DNA of 43,324 bases from a virus. The stretch lies in the IMG/VR virus record IMGVR_UViG_3300042691_028514, positions 1 to 43,324 of that record, one strand, 5' to 3'. The notes below the pieces were generated by a model. It saw only the letters and a list, made by a program, of their open reading frames with translations, had not been told where the DNA came from and did no database searches. Made by a program: the position numbers and the translations under genes. Shown here piece by piece: positions 1 to 8,497 of this stretch; positions within the stretch are counted from its first letter, which is position 1; every line of letters begins with the position of its first letter.

Positions 1-1
1 T

Positions 2-526
2 GATGATTTTGGTGATGATATGGGTGATGATGAAGTAACTTTAACTTTAGATAAAGCTACTGCTGAAAAAATAATGGACCTTTTAAGTGCTGCATTAGGA
101 AGTGGCGAAGAAGGTGATGGAGAAGGCGAAGATTTTGATGAAATGGGTGGTGGTGAAGAAGGTGAAATGGGTGGTGAAGATTTTGGTGGAATGGGTGATG
201 AAGCTGCTGAAGAAGATGACGAAGAAGATTCAGAAGAAGATGATGATGATGAAGGTTCTTTAAAAGAATCTCCTCAAGCTCAATACAAACCATTCAATAA
301 TACTGGTGAACAAATGACTAAGCCCGGAAATCGTAAAGTTGGTGGTGTAGCTGGTAATGTTTCTGGTGCTGGTAAAGCAGAAAAGACTGCCCAAACCCAA
401 GGCACTGCACATTATATGCCCCACAATGATAAAGGCGAAAAAATGCAACAAAAAGGAAACATGAAAGTTTCCGGTGCTAGAGCAGCTAATCCAAGTGGAC
501 CCGGAAAATCAGTTTTCCATCCCTAA
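2..526 (+). CDS. Acidic, low-complexity protein with two C-terminal repeats (5' partial)
   Basis: The frame is open to the left edge, so the true start is probably outside the window; an internal ATG lies at 20. After a short ordered segment comes a long glycine/glutamate/aspartate-rich acidic stretch (roughly residues 30-80 from that ATG). Two copies of a basic module of about 35 residues follow, each running from a Y-x-P-x-N core through G-E-x-M and a K-V-G/S-G segment to a G-x-GK end. The acidic-then-basic layout and the strong terminator after the gene fit an abundant late or scaffold-like protein, but no family was recognised and the role is inference. Coding is clear; function is unknown. 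Confidence 0.75.
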   Translation, partial: DDFGDDMGDDEVTLTLDKATAEKIMDLLSAALGSGEEGDGEGEDFDEMGGGEEGEMGGEDFGGMGDEAAEEDDEEDSEEDDDDEGSLKESPQAQYKPFNNTGEQMTKPGNRKVGGVAGNVSGAGKAEKTAQTQGTAHYMPHNDKGEKMQQKGNMKVSGARAANPSGPGKSVFHP

Positions 527-550
527 TCAAATATAAAAGATTAAAAACTA

Positions 551-580
551 AAGAGGACTCGAAAGAGTCCTCTTTTTTTT
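551..580 (+). terminator. Rho-independent terminator
   Basis: A perfect 10-bp stem (551-560 with 565-574) closed by a GAAA tetraloop is followed by an unbroken T run to 580. It lies 25 bases after the stop codon of the acidic protein and only a few bases before the late box of the next gene, so it separates two transcription units. Confidence 0.95.
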
Positions 581-582
581 GC

Positions 583-588
583 TAAATA
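583..588 (+). promoter_or_regulatory. Late-promoter box TAAATA, 5 nt before ATG 594
   Basis: TAAATA with a 5-base gap (ATAGT) to the start codon. It matches the core of the T4 late consensus TATAAATA; by T4 geometry +1 would be the A of the ATG. Confidence 0.7.
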
Positions 589-593
589 ATAGT

Positions 594-932
594 ATGCTTT
601 CATTTAAAGAATTCTTTTTACAAGAAAAATTAGAAAATCCTCTTCATAGAAGAGATTCTGCTTTATGGAAAGGTAATTCTATTAATAAAAAAACAGGTAA
701 ATTATCTAAACCCGGTATAATGGCTAATCGACATAAACCCACTGATCCTAATTTTAAAAAATATGACAAAGTAGAAACTGGATTAATTACTCCTAGTAAA
801 GCTAAAGAATTAATTGGAAACAAAAAACTACGTCCAAATGAATTAAAAAATGGTAAACATATGGGAAGAAGTAATGTTATTTTGAAATCTTTACCAAATG
901 GTAATTTCGTAATAACCAAAAAGGAAAACTAA
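594..932 (+). CDS. Small basic protein with capsid-targeting-like N-terminus
   Basis: The protein has 112 residues. ATG 594 is chosen over an upstream in-frame TTG at 579, because the TTG lies inside the terminator T run and the ATG sits 5 bases after a TAAATA box. The N-terminus MLSFKEFFLQE resembles T4 capsid-targeting sequences (IPI begins MKTYQEFIAE) and ends in L-Q-E, a match to the T4 prohead-protease rule (L/I)-x-E. The rest is lysine-rich and hydrophilic with no recognised fold. Late expression and packaging into the head as an internal or core protein are inference. The next gene starts directly after its stop. Confidence 0.75.
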   Translation: MLSFKEFFLQEKLENPLHRRDSALWKGNSINKKTGKLSKPGIMANRHKPTDPNFKKYDKVETGLITPSKAKELIGNKKLRPNELKNGKHMGRSNVILKSLPNGNFVITKKEN

Positions 933-933
933 T

Positions 934-1692
934 ATGACATGTTATTATTCTGGCGCAGGAAATGGATCTAATTGTTATGAGTTATATGACAAAAGTCGTT
1001 TGACTCCTGATAGAGAAACGATTGCTAATGTTGCGGAAGAAATGGTACACAGTATGGGACAAAAGATTGATTATTATATTAATACTATGACTTTAACTGG
1101 AGCAGATACATTATATGGTGAGCAACCTACTTCTGTTTATCATGGACCAATTCAAGTTAAAATGATTATAAATTTAAATGAATCTGCCTTATCATTAAGT
1201 AAATTTGGATTTAATTCCGAAGATGATGTTACTGGTTATATGGCTTATGGTAATTTTGAAAAAGCTATGTCTGGATTATCCATCTACACAGAATTAAATC
1301 AAGATATTGAACCTAAATCTGGTGATGTATTTCGTATGACTGAATATGGAAATGATCGGAAAAATGGTAGAGGAGGAAATTATTTCCAAATTACTCAACG
1401 CAGAGATCAAGATATTGGTGATAATATGAACGCACTAGGTGGTCATTATGGATGGCAAATTAAAGCCAAAAGGCTAGAATATAGTTGGGAACCCGGTCTT
1501 CCAATTGAAACTGCTAATGAACAAGTTAATGATGATACATTCTATGGAAAATTATCCAGTAGTATTATGGGAGAGTTATCGTCTCCACCAAAATCTTACG
1601 AAGGATCAGCAGATCAAGAAAGTATTAATCATGTTATTGATATGGGAGTAAATGATACTTCTATATACGGAACGTATGATTTAAATGGTTAA
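934..1692 (+). CDS. Neck protein, gp14-like head-completion family
   Basis: The 252-residue protein has the layout of the T4-like neck proteins of marine phages. A helical N-terminal part is followed by L-Y-G-E-Q-P near residue 62, a beta segment, an L-S-K-F-G-F motif near residue 90, an E-P-K-S-G-D-V-F segment near 127, and a Y-G-W-Q-I-K-A-K strand near 170 before a 'YSWEPG' turn. In T4, gp13 and gp14 close the packaged head so the tail can attach; that role here is by analogy. The start is supported by an AAGGAAA ribosome site. The gene ends convergently, its stop overlapping the stop of the Ig-like gene by 3-4 bases. The family call rests on recalled motif order, not on a search. Confidence 0.55.
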   Translation: MTCYYSGAGNGSNCYELYDKSRLTPDRETIANVAEEMVHSMGQKIDYYINTMTLTGADTLYGEQPTSVYHGPIQVKMIINLNESALSLSKFGFNSEDDVTGYMAYGNFEKAMSGLSIYTELNQDIEPKSGDVFRMTEYGNDRKNGRGGNYFQITQRRDQDIGDNMNALGGHYGWQIKAKRLEYSWEPGLPIETANEQVNDDTFYGKLSSSIMGELSSPPKSYEGSADQESINHVIDMGVNDTSIYGTYDLNG

Positions 1693-2519
1693 CTTATAAA
1701 TACTATAAAAGATGGTGATGTAATTGTTCCTACGTCATTAATTAATACACAATCATATGTGCCACTATTTGTTGATTGTACATTAGGTATTAACAATGGA
1801 ATCAATCCAGTATTATTAACTGTTTGTGGTTTAGCATTAATACCATCTTTTCTCCATTGTGCTGTAATTGGAGTTGTTCCTGTACAACTTAATGAAATGT
1901 TTAATGTTTGTCCTACATTTAATGAAATATTATTTGGTGTAGTAACCACCACTAATGGATCATTTAATGTTAATTGTACTGTATTACTTGTTACCGATCC
2001 AATTTGATTAGATATTATACAATAATAATTACCTAAATCTGTTGTTTGTGCATTAAAAATATATAATAAATTATTAAAAGAAGATGATATTAATGTATTT
2101 TCTTTATACCAATTATATGTAATAGGACTAGACCCAGTTGCAGATACATTAAAAAATATTGTAGTATTTGGATTTGTATTAATTGATACTGGTTGTAGTA
2201 CAATACTAGGAGGAATTATAATATTTAATTTTACTGTATCAGTTTGAACTGAATACGATTTATTAGAAATTACACAATAATATGATGCATCGTCATTTAA
2301 TGTTGCATCATATATAATTAACTCTTTATCTGTTCCAGATCCAATTGGGATATCATTTTTATACCATTTATAATAGAATGGAGGACTTCCTATTAGATCC
2401 ACAAAAAAAGTATAATCAGATCCTATACTTATTGTTCCTTCTACTGGTTGTTTAACTATAAACGGTGGAACATAAGATATTATGTTAGAAGGTTTGATAT
2501 ATTTTCCTGTGATGTACAT
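1689..2519 (-). CDS. Protein with three Ig-like (I-set type) domains
   Basis: The 276-residue protein is built of three immunoglobulin-like domains of about 85 residues. The first two have the classic W-Y-K centre and a Y-Y-C near the end; the third has Q-W-R-K and Y-D-C, giving a Cys only at the F-strand position. There is no signal peptide. Ig domains on phage virions are known decorations of capsids, tails and fibres that bind weakly to surface glycans; the position beside fibre genes makes a virion adhesin likely. It starts 6 bases after the stop of the upstream fibre gene on the same strand, so the two are probably co-transcribed. The attachment point on the virion is unknown. Confidence 0.8.
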   Translation of the reverse strand: MYITGKYIKPSNIISYVPPFIVKQPVEGTISIGSDYTFFVDLIGSPPFYYKWYKNDIPIGSGTDKELIIYDATLNDDASYYCVISNKSYSVQTDTVKLNIIIPPSIVLQPVSINTNPNTTIFFNVSATGSSPITYNWYKENTLISSSFNNLLYIFNAQTTDLGNYYCIISNQIGSVTSNTVQLTLNDPLVVVTTPNNISLNVGQTLNISLSCTGTTPITAQWRKDGINAKPQTVNNTGLIPLLIPNVQSTNSGTYDCVLINDVGTITSPSFIVFIS

Positions 2520-2525
2520 TTTAAT

Positions 2526-3761
2526 TTAAATTCCAATTGCTTGATATTTTATATCAAAATTTGCATTACTAAATCCAGTAATTCCGTCTCCATATAATCT
2601 ATTAAATGTAGCATTTGTTAATGTAGGTGATCCATTTAAGGTAACAATATCCCATCCTGTTGGACTATTTACAATAGGAACTGCTATTACTGAATATACT
2701 GCATTTGTAAATTGTATTGGAAAAGTAATATTGATAGTTCCACTTACACTGTTACTTTCTGTTCCCCATTGAATTATTAATCCACTAGGTAATTTTTGAT
2801 AACCATTAGATGATAAAGAAACATTAAATCCATCACACAAAGTATCTATTTTTGTACTTAATGAAGTGATGTTAGAACTAGATATAATTCCTGTAGAAGT
2901 TATAGAACCACTAACTATTCCACCAGAAGTTAAAAAATTATAAGAATAATCCCAATCACCAGAAGTAGAAGAAACCGTATTATACACAGAATCCCAATTA
3001 CTAGAAGTAGATTGTAATAAATTTATATTATTACTATTAATATTATCAGTAGAAGACAACGAACCGTATACACTTATTTCAGTTCCAGAAATAACTAAAA
3101 TATTAGTTCCATTATTTTGAAAACTTGCAGTAGGATAATTTCCTATTTGATTTACTAATAAAGCATTATTTTGCCCATGATTTACTACTGATAATGCACT
3201 GGTTGATATTATATTTGTATCTATTACAGATACATCTCCCATCGCAGATAAATTCCCAGATATAAATACATTTCCATTTATATTAACATCATTATTAACA
3301 CTTAGTTTTCCATTTATAGTTGATGAATTACTAATTGTTAATGTATTAAATGATGCACTAGGAGATGTAATTAATCCTGATGAACATAAGGTATTACTGA
3401 TTGAGAATAAAGGAGATTTTCCGTAAATACCATTTTGGAAATCTAATGTTAATGTATTATTTCCATACCCAGTCAATGCACCGTCGCTAATAATTGTTTC
3501 TGTACTGTTACCAGATATCCAATTAGTATAGGTAACACTACTAACATGAATACTATTACAATAAACATCTCCAGTTACATTAGCGGATAATAAATCAATT
3601 CCACTATTAGTACTTAATCTACCATTTAAAATAAAATCTCCTTGAAATGGTTCAGATGGGGAAGCAATTGGATCGCTAGCACTATCAGCAAATCCAACAG
3701 TTGGATTTGTATGGTGGTTTTTTCTATGAATTTTATCGTGGAATCGTGCATTTCCTGCCAT
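2526..3761 (-). CDS. Tail-fibre protein with gp53-like C-terminal tip domain
   Basis: This is a 411-residue protein. The start is ATG 3761, 5 bases after a minus-strand TAAATA box; the in-frame TTG at 3764 is not needed. The body is a long Ser/Thr/Asn-rich beta repeat region with N-G-x-L-x-V and S-G-N-V-x-I steps typical of trimeric fibre shafts. The end (from about residue 320) reads GYQKLPSGLIIQWG, followed by I-T-F-P-I-Q-F-x-N-A. That is the signature of the tail-fibre gp53-like C-terminal domain found on many phage and prophage fibres, where it forms the receptor-facing tip. It is a likely determinant of host recognition. It reads divergently from the lectin-like gene. Confidence 0.85.
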   Translation of the reverse strand: MAGNARFHDKIHRKNHHTNPTVGFADSASDPIASPSEPFQGDFILNGRLSTNSGIDLLSANVTGDVYCNSIHVSSVTYTNWISGNSTETIISDGALTGYGNNTLTLDFQNGIYGKSPLFSISNTLCSSGLITSPSASFNTLTISNSSTINGKLSVNNDVNINGNVFISGNLSAMGDVSVIDTNIISTSALSVVNHGQNNALLVNQIGNYPTASFQNNGTNILVISGTEISVYGSLSSTDNINSNNINLLQSTSSNWDSVYNTVSSTSGDWDYSYNFLTSGGIVSGSITSTGIISSSNITSLSTKIDTLCDGFNVSLSSNGYQKLPSGLIIQWGTESNSVSGTINITFPIQFTNAVYSVIAVPIVNSPTGWDIVTLNGSPTLTNATFNRLYGDGITGFSNANFDIKYQAIGI

Positions 3762-3766
3762 CAAAG

Positions 3767-3772
3767 TATTTA
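3767..3772 (-). promoter_or_regulatory. Late-promoter box TAAATA, 5 nt before ATG 3761
   Basis: On the minus strand TAAATA is followed by CTTTG and then the start codon. It is half of a back-to-back pair of late boxes with 3778-3785. Confidence 0.65.
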
Positions 3773-3777
3773 TTCAT

Positions 3778-3785
3778 TATAAATA
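3778..3785 (+). promoter_or_regulatory. Late promoter, full TATAAATA consensus, 6 nt before ATG 3792
   Basis: This is an exact 8/8 match to the T4 late consensus, with gap ATTAAA to the start codon. Only 5 bases separate it from the divergent minus-strand box. Confidence 0.85.
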
Positions 3786-3791
3786 ATTAAA

Positions 3792-4508
3792 ATGGCTGAT
3801 ACATCCACCAATTTTTTTATTAATAGTGCTTATAGTCCAAATTTTGATATAACTTGGTCATTTCAATTTAGACTTAGCAGTGGAAATACTAATGCAACTG
3901 GAGGATTTTCTACATTTTTATTTAATAATCCAACATTAGTTGGTGGTGGGAAATATACTAGTCTAGCATTTGCACCATATGGTGCAGACTCAGGAGTTAA
4001 AGGAGCAACTGTAGGAGTAATGATAACTAATAATGCTAAATTAGTTGTAAAAAATGGAACTACATTTACTACTTTAGGAACAATAAATAATATTTTAAGT
4101 ACTATAAATATTAATTCAAATACTTTAATTAACAGAGATTTCATTACAATTAGATGTAATTTAACAAATATAGGACAAGTTTTAAATATCTCTATAAAAA
4201 ATCCAATTACTGATACATACAAAAATATAATTTCTATTAATACTGGATTAAATGTAAAAGATACAGATTTTTATAAAATAGGATTTGGTTATTCTTCTCC
4301 ATTATCATCTGGAGAAAATAAACTATTATTAAGTTTAAAAGACATACATACACAAGGAAGCTTAAAAGGACCAACAACAAAAATAATGGACCCTCCATTT
4401 ATTTTCCCAAAACCAGAAACTTATTATATAATACAATCACCTAGTTCTGGAAAAATAGCAATAGGAATCCCAGATCCTATCGTTGATGGATATCTAATGC
4501 ATAAATAA
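3792..4508 (+). CDS. Putative lectin-like beta-sandwich virion protein
   Basis: The protein has 238 residues. Alternating beta strands carry features of L-type lectin/concanavalin-like domains: F-D-I-T-W-S-F-Q-F near residue 18, G-G-F-S-T-F-L-F near 37, and a late F-Y-K-I-G-F-G-Y strand near 160. The order of amphipathic strands and the setting between fibre genes suggest a carbohydrate-binding virion component; this is inference from pattern, not a firm family match. A full TATAAATA box lies 6 bases before the ATG, so late expression is well supported. The next fibre gene follows after 4 bases with its own late box overlapping this stop codon. Confidence 0.7.
   Translation: MADTSTNFFINSAYSPNFDITWSFQFRLSSGNTNATGGFSTFLFNNPTLVGGGKYTSLAFAPYGADSGVKGATVGVMITNNAKLVVKNGTTFTTLGTINNILSTININSNTLINRDFITIRCNLTNIGQVLNISIKNPITDTYKNIISINTGLNVKDTDFYKIGFGYSSPLSSGENKLLLSLKDIHTQGSLKGPTTKIMDPPFIFPKPETYYIIQSPSSGKIAIGIPDPIVDGYLMHK
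4502..4507 (+). promoter_or_regulatory. Late-promoter box TAAATA, 5 nt before ATG 4513
   Basis: TAAATA overlaps the last codons and stop of the lectin-like gene; the gap AATGT leads to ATG 4513. It would allow separate late expression of the fibre gene. Confidence 0.6.
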
Positions 4509-4512
4509 ATGT

Positions 4513-5661
4513 ATGGATTTGTTTATAAATAGATTGCCGGAAGGAACAAAAATTAAAAATACTGATTATACAGTATTTGATGTTGCCAATACTACTACTG
4601 GAAGTTTTAGTACACAAAAAATATCATATGCATCTCTTACTAGACAATTAAGCTCTGATATTTCAGCTAATGTAAAAACTTTAATTGATGGATTACAATC
4701 AAATATAAATACAACTAATGCAAATTTAGCAAATAAATTAGATAAAAGAGGTCTAACATTTAATCCAAACGAAAAAGTAACAGGAACATTATTTATTAAC
4801 GCTTCTTTATGTGCTACTGGACTATCATATTTTAGTAATACTGTAAGTGTTAATAATAATTTTATATCAAATGTAAAAGATCCAGTTTTAGATTATGATG
4901 CAGTAAATAAACGTACTTTATTATCAGCAATATCTGGTGTAAGTCCAATAAATGGAAGTTTATTTTTAAATAAATCTGGTGACGAAATGATTGGAGGAGA
5001 TCTAAAATTATTTAGAAATCCAACCCAACCATTACATGCTACCACAATGCAATATGTAACTGGTCAAATTAATACAGTACAAAATTCTATTAATAGTTTT
5101 GGTAGATCTCTTAGTGCATACATTCCACTATCTGGTGGTAATATGACTGGTGGTTTTATTACTGCTGCTACAGAAGCTGCACCAACAAATACTAAACATC
5201 TAACTAATAAAAAATATGTAGATGATCAAATTACTAATAGAACTTCAAATTTTGTAACTATAACAAATGCTGATACTCTTTATGTTAAAAAAGCTGGTGA
5301 TACGATGACTGGGTCATTAGTATTAAAAGGGTTTTCAGAAAAAACTGGAACTGCTACTAGCACTGGAACAGTTACACTGAATTTAAATCTTGGTAACACA
5401 TTTCCTATTATATTAGCTGGAAATATAACTGGATTTGCATTATCTAATGTTCCTACAGATTCATTTAGTATAACAATAATCGTTACACAAGCTGCTACTG
5501 GTGGTCCATTTAATGTAAATTTTTCGTTTACTGGTTATACTGTTAAATGGTCTAATGCTTCTGCTCCTGTTATTACAACCACTGCTAATAAAACTGATAT
5601 ATTTTGTTTCACTAGAGTTGGTACAACTATATATGCGTTCAATGGAGGACAAAACTTTTAA
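4513..5661 (+). CDS. Tail-fibre-like structural protein
   Basis: The protein has 382 residues. The N-terminal module (about residues 3-45) reads I-N-R-L-P-E-G-T-x-I and then D-Y-T-V-F, an attachment module also seen at the start of the fibre-like protein at 33312-33944. It is followed by a helical coiled segment (about 50-80). Three copies of the phage fibre motif G-D-x-M-x-G-x-L or G-N-M-T-G-G lie near residues 158, 211 and 265, two of them followed by an A-x-x-x-K-x-x-V-D step. The C-terminal 90 residues are a Thr-rich beta domain that may be the tip. The role in host attachment is inferred from this architecture. Confidence 0.8.
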   Translation: MDLFINRLPEGTKIKNTDYTVFDVANTTTGSFSTQKISYASLTRQLSSDISANVKTLIDGLQSNINTTNANLANKLDKRGLTFNPNEKVTGTLFINASLCATGLSYFSNTVSVNNNFISNVKDPVLDYDAVNKRTLLSAISGVSPINGSLFLNKSGDEMIGGDLKLFRNPTQPLHATTMQYVTGQINTVQNSINSFGRSLSAYIPLSGGNMTGGFITAATEAAPTNTKHLTNKKYVDDQITNRTSNFVTITNADTLYVKKAGDTMTGSLVLKGFSEKTGTATSTGTVTLNLNLGNTFPIILAGNITGFALSNVPTDSFSITIIVTQAATGGPFNVNFSFTGYTVKWSNASAPVITTTANKTDIFCFTRVGTTIYAFNGGQNF

Positions 5662-5669
5662 TTAAAATT

Positions 5670-7043
5670 ATGCCAGTAGGTAATGCATTAGCAGTAATAA
5701 GAAGTTTCCGTCCTTTTCCTCCGGTAATTACTAGTGATGGAACTATAACTTGGGTATTAAATGTACCAAATTTTAATTATAATATAACTGCTACAAATAA
5801 TCCGACTTCTTTTAATGCAATACCTCTTCCTGCTGGATTATCGGTTAATACTACAACTGGAAGTATAACAGGAACTCCTACTGTAGTAAATGTTTCAGGC
5901 AATATTGTAACTATTAGTGCTAAAAATAAAGCTGGTACTGGAACTAAAAATTTAATTATTAAAATTCTTCCTCCACCTCCAGTTATAACTAGTGTACTTA
6001 CATTAACTGGTTTTGTTGGTGTTCCATTAACATACAATATATTAGCTACAAATATGTTGCCAACATATTTGCCATCTTATAAAGCATTAGATTTACCATC
6101 AGGATTAAATGTTAATATTTCAACTGGAGTAATTAATGGGTCTCCTGCTAGTTCAGGAATTACTAACACAAATATATTTGCAATAAATGCAGGTGGTAGT
6201 GATAATAAAATTTTAGTTATAGATATAAAAATTCCTCCACCCGTTGTTACACAACCTCCAAATTTTACACAAGCAGTTAATACTTCTTTTAACTATCAAA
6301 TTTTAGCTACAAATAATCCTACTTTTTATTCAGCTACTGGATTACCAACTGGATTGACGATCAATAACGCATCAGGATTAATATCAGGTACATTACCGAA
6401 TTTGACTACAAATCAAACATTTACTGTACAAGTAAATGCATCTAATAGTACTGGAATAGGAATTGGTAAATTTTTTACCATTACTGTAGTAGCACCACCT
6501 ATTATAACAAACGCATCTAACTTCGGAGGAAATGTAGGTACTTCTATTACATCTCCTACTCCTACGGTTACTAATGGTCCAGTAAGTTGGAGTTTTAGAA
6601 ATAAACCAGCATTTTTATCAAACGTCACTATTAATAATGAAGGTAGAATTACTGGATTTTTAAATACGACTACAGAACAACAAGGACAAATAACAATCGA
6701 AGCTTCAAATATTGCAGGTACTGGATCAGCAACTGTTCAAGTTTTTGCTTTTGTTCCTACTCCTCCTGCAACCGCAGTTACTAGAATATTTGGCGAAAAT
6801 GGGGCTATAGCTCTTCCAAGAAATGTATTTTTTACACAAACATTAACTACTGATGGAACCCAAACAAATCTTGCTTGGACTATAACAGGAACATTACCAC
6901 CCGGAATTACTTTTAATAATGGTGTAATTAGCGGAACTCCTACCACTGTTGGTAATAATTATTTTGTTACCGTTTCTGTCAGAAATAACACAACAGCAGG
7001 AGGAAATGCTACATGGTCAAGAAATTTTGGAGTGACTCCTTAA
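5670..7043 (+). CDS. Adhesin-like protein with about five putative-Ig (He-PIG type) repeats
   Basis: The 457-residue protein consists of repeats of about 90 residues. Each carries a T-x-x-x-N-x-P-T or W-x-x-x core, an L-P-x-G-L-x-(V/I)-N segment, then G-x-I-(T/S/N)-G-(T/S)-P, and ends in a beta strand rich in Val/Ile. This is the signature of He-PIG domains found in surface adhesins; copies begin near residues 18, 105, 190, 275 and 370. No signal peptide or membrane anchor is present, consistent with a virion part rather than a host-surface protein. ATG 5670 follows 8 bases after the previous stop; TAATTA 5 bases before it is a one-mismatch late box. It ends convergently 3 bases before the opposing small gene (with 4-base overlap of coordinates). 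Confidence 0.85.
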   Translation: MPVGNALAVIRSFRPFPPVITSDGTITWVLNVPNFNYNITATNNPTSFNAIPLPAGLSVNTTTGSITGTPTVVNVSGNIVTISAKNKAGTGTKNLIIKILPPPPVITSVLTLTGFVGVPLTYNILATNMLPTYLPSYKALDLPSGLNVNISTGVINGSPASSGITNTNIFAINAGGSDNKILVIDIKIPPPVVTQPPNFTQAVNTSFNYQILATNNPTFYSATGLPTGLTINNASGLISGTLPNLTTNQTFTVQVNASNSTGIGIGKFFTITVVAPPIITNASNFGGNVGTSITSPTPTVTNGPVSWSFRNKPAFLSNVTINNEGRITGFLNTTTEQQGQITIEASNIAGTGSATVQVFAFVPTPPATAVTRIFGENGAIALPRNVFFTQTLTTDGTQTNLAWTITGTLPPGITFNNGVISGTPTTVGNNYFVTVSVRNNTTAGGNATWSRNFGVTP

Positions 7044-7279
7044 GATAAATTTTCTTCTACCTTAAAATCATGATTCATGGCAGGAAATCTTTGTTGAATA
7101 TATTTTTGTAATGCAATAGGCTTAATCCAGTTATCGGATTTTTCTAAATCTATTTTAGATTTTTCAGCTTGTTTATTTATTAATTGTAATGCTTCTGCAA
7201 GACAAAGCCATCTTGTATAAGCATCTACAGACATTACATGGGTTTTATTTGATTTTGTTTTTATTGAAACATTTTTCAT
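7040..7279 (-). CDS. Small protein of unknown function
   Basis: This 79-residue protein is mostly helical and basic at the N-terminus, with a central segment around A-Y-T-R-W-L-C-L-A-E-A and a C-terminal I-Q-Q-R-F-P. No family was recognised. The ATG overlaps the stop of the upstream gene by one base (TAATG), indicating translational coupling with 7279-7674, which in turn follows the zinc-ribbon membrane gene. The three genes form one minus-strand operon. Confidence 0.6.
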   Translation of the reverse strand: MKNVSIKTKSNKTHVMSVDAYTRWLCLAEALQLINKQAEKSKIDLEKSDNWIKPIALQKYIQQRFPAMNHDFKVEENLS

Positions 7280-7674
7280 TATATAAAATTTTTAATAAGA
7301 AATCCTAAAATTATTGTATTTATTTCGTCTGAAGACAATTCTGTGTTTATAATTTTTAATAGTTTTAAATTTGATAACATGTTATCAAACATTAAATTTA
7401 TAATTGCTTGTTTATTTTTATCATTAATAAAATTATCCAACAAATTTTTTCTAATAGATTCAAACAAAAATTCTAAATTTTCTAAACCAGAAGAAGAAAC
7501 TTTTTTATTAAAAGCTGCTAAATCGTATAAATTAACTAAATCTATATTTTTACTTAAAACGAAATTTCTTAATAAATTTCTTAAATTTTGTACATCTATT
7601 ATAGATTTTTCTGTATAAGTAGAATTTGGTTCTACAAATATAGCATTTTTTAATTCATCTGATTTAAAATTCAT
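7279..7674 (-). CDS. Helical protein of unknown function
   Basis: The protein has 131 residues, rich in Leu, Asn, Ile and Lys, and is predicted to be almost all helix. There are no cysteines, catalytic motifs or membrane segments. Its ATG lies directly after the stop of the upstream gene and its own stop overlaps the next start, so it sits in the middle of a three-gene operon at 7040-8086. No family was recognised. Confidence 0.6.
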   Translation of the reverse strand: MNFKSDELKNAIFVEPNSTYTEKSIIDVQNLRNLLRNFVLSKNIDLVNLYDLAAFNKKVSSSGLENLEFLFESIRKNLLDNFINDKNKQAIINLMFDNMLSNLKLLKIINTELSSDEINTIILGFLIKNFI

Positions 7675-7675
7675 A

Positions 7676-8086
7676 TTAATTTTTATCTTGTATAAACTTA
7701 TATGCTTTTATAAGATTTTCATCAGCTTTTTCTAAATCTAGCATATCAGTTTGCATAAAAGTCTTAGCTGTAATATCTATTGATAGAGTCTTTTCACACT
7801 CTTTACAGGAAATTACATTTGGTCTATTTAAATCAATAGGAACAAACATGCTCTTTTCAAGATAACAAGGACATTTTATTTCCATTCCTTGTTTAGAATA
7901 TTCTTTAATTTTCTCAACCTGAAGTCTCAGGGCAAAGTATTCTATTATATTTTTATAGATATTATAAGAAATAATTTGAATTAAACTAATTAATAAAAAA
8001 TATTTTACAAAATCTATCCAATCTTTGGAAAAAACTGAAGCTATTATAGAACTTATAATACACAAAATAAGTATAGGCTTTACCAT
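7676..8086 (-). CDS. Membrane protein with two N-terminal TM segments and a zinc-ribbon-like domain
   Basis: The protein has 136 residues. The first about 20 residues (ILILCIISSIIASVF) and residues about 28-45 (FLLISLIQIISYNIY) are hydrophobic helices that probably cross or insert in the inner membrane. The soluble part has C-P-C near residue 73 and C-K-E-C near residue 94, spaced like a four-cysteine zinc ribbon. The function is unknown; an inner-membrane phage protein acting on the host envelope or tethering a cytoplasmic partner is conceivable. A TTGATT-16-TATAAT promoter lies upstream, with AAGAG near the start codon as a ribosome site. Confidence 0.65.
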   Translation of the reverse strand: MVKPILILCIISSIIASVFSKDWIDFVKYFLLISLIQIISYNIYKNIIEYFALRLQVEKIKEYSKQGMEIKCPCYLEKSMFVPIDLNRPNVISCKECEKTLSIDITAKTFMQTDMLDLEKADENLIKAYKFIQDKN

Positions 8087-8094
8087 ACTCTTGT

Positions 8095-8122
8095 ATTATA
8101 ACATAATTTTATTATAAATCAA
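8095..8122 (-). promoter_or_regulatory. Sigma-70-like promoter, TTGATT-16-TATAAT
   Basis: The -35 box is at 8117-8122 and the -10 box at 8095-8100 on the minus strand, 8 bases before ATG 8086. It overlaps the end of the upstream gene. Confidence 0.6.
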
Positions 8123-8444
8123 CAGAAAATAATGATAAATTTCTTGGTATTTCTAATAATTTTTCATTTATTTTATCTATTGCTATTATAGATGCATTTA
8201 GTCCTACTTTTTGTGATTTTTTAACAGAAGGATTATTTTTAGCCTCATCTAATTGTCTTCTTAAAATTAATAATTTTTCAAAAATATCAAACAGTTGCTG
8301 TTTGTACATATTAATTTCATGTGGAAAATTAATAATACGATTTCCATTATCTATTTGATTATTAATTGGAACTGCCACTTGTACAAATGGATCATCCTTA
8401 GAACCGGGACCGATTCCAGCCACTTGTCTTTCGGCATTAGCCAT
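8112..8444 (-). CDS. Helical protein of unknown function
   Basis: The protein has 110 residues from ATG 8444, which has an AAAGAAC ribosome site 6 bases upstream. A GTG at 8474 would add ten residues (KKKIFKEHI type) and lies exactly 6 bases after a TAAATA box, so a leaderless GTG start is an alternative. The N-terminal third is loop-like (VAGIGPGSKDDPF, then VAVPINNQ). The rest forms a helical hairpin with heptad character (F-D-I-F-E-K-L-L-I-L-R-R-Q-L). No family was recognised. It is divergent from the virion-like gene at 8509, with two late boxes back to back between them. Confidence 0.6.
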   Translation of the reverse strand: MANAERQVAGIGPGSKDDPFVQVAVPINNQIDNGNRIINFPHEINMYKQQLFDIFEKLLILRRQLDEAKNNPSVKKSQKVGLNASIIAIDKINEKLLEIPRNLSLFSVDL

Positions 8445-8480
8445 TATATGTTCTTTAAAAATTTTCTTTTTCACTACAAT

Positions 8481-8486
8481 TATTTA
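8481..8486 (-). promoter_or_regulatory. Late-promoter box TAAATA for the 8112-8444/8474 gene
   Basis: On the minus strand TAAATA is followed by ATTGTA and GTG (8474). It gives either a leaderless GTG start or a leader of about 30 nt to ATG 8444. Confidence 0.55.
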
Positions 8487-8497
8487 CTCAAGTTAGG

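Noticed and set aside
57-293. His/Leu-rich open frame on the minus strand at the left edge
   Set aside because: It is the antisense of GAA/GAT/GGT-rich acidic codons; its low-complexity Leu-His composition is a typical shadow.
3863-4222. Open frame of about 119 codons on the minus strand inside the lectin-like gene
   Set aside because: The plus-strand gene has a full late promoter and beta-sandwich pattern; the antisense frame is a hydrophobic by-product with no ribosome site.
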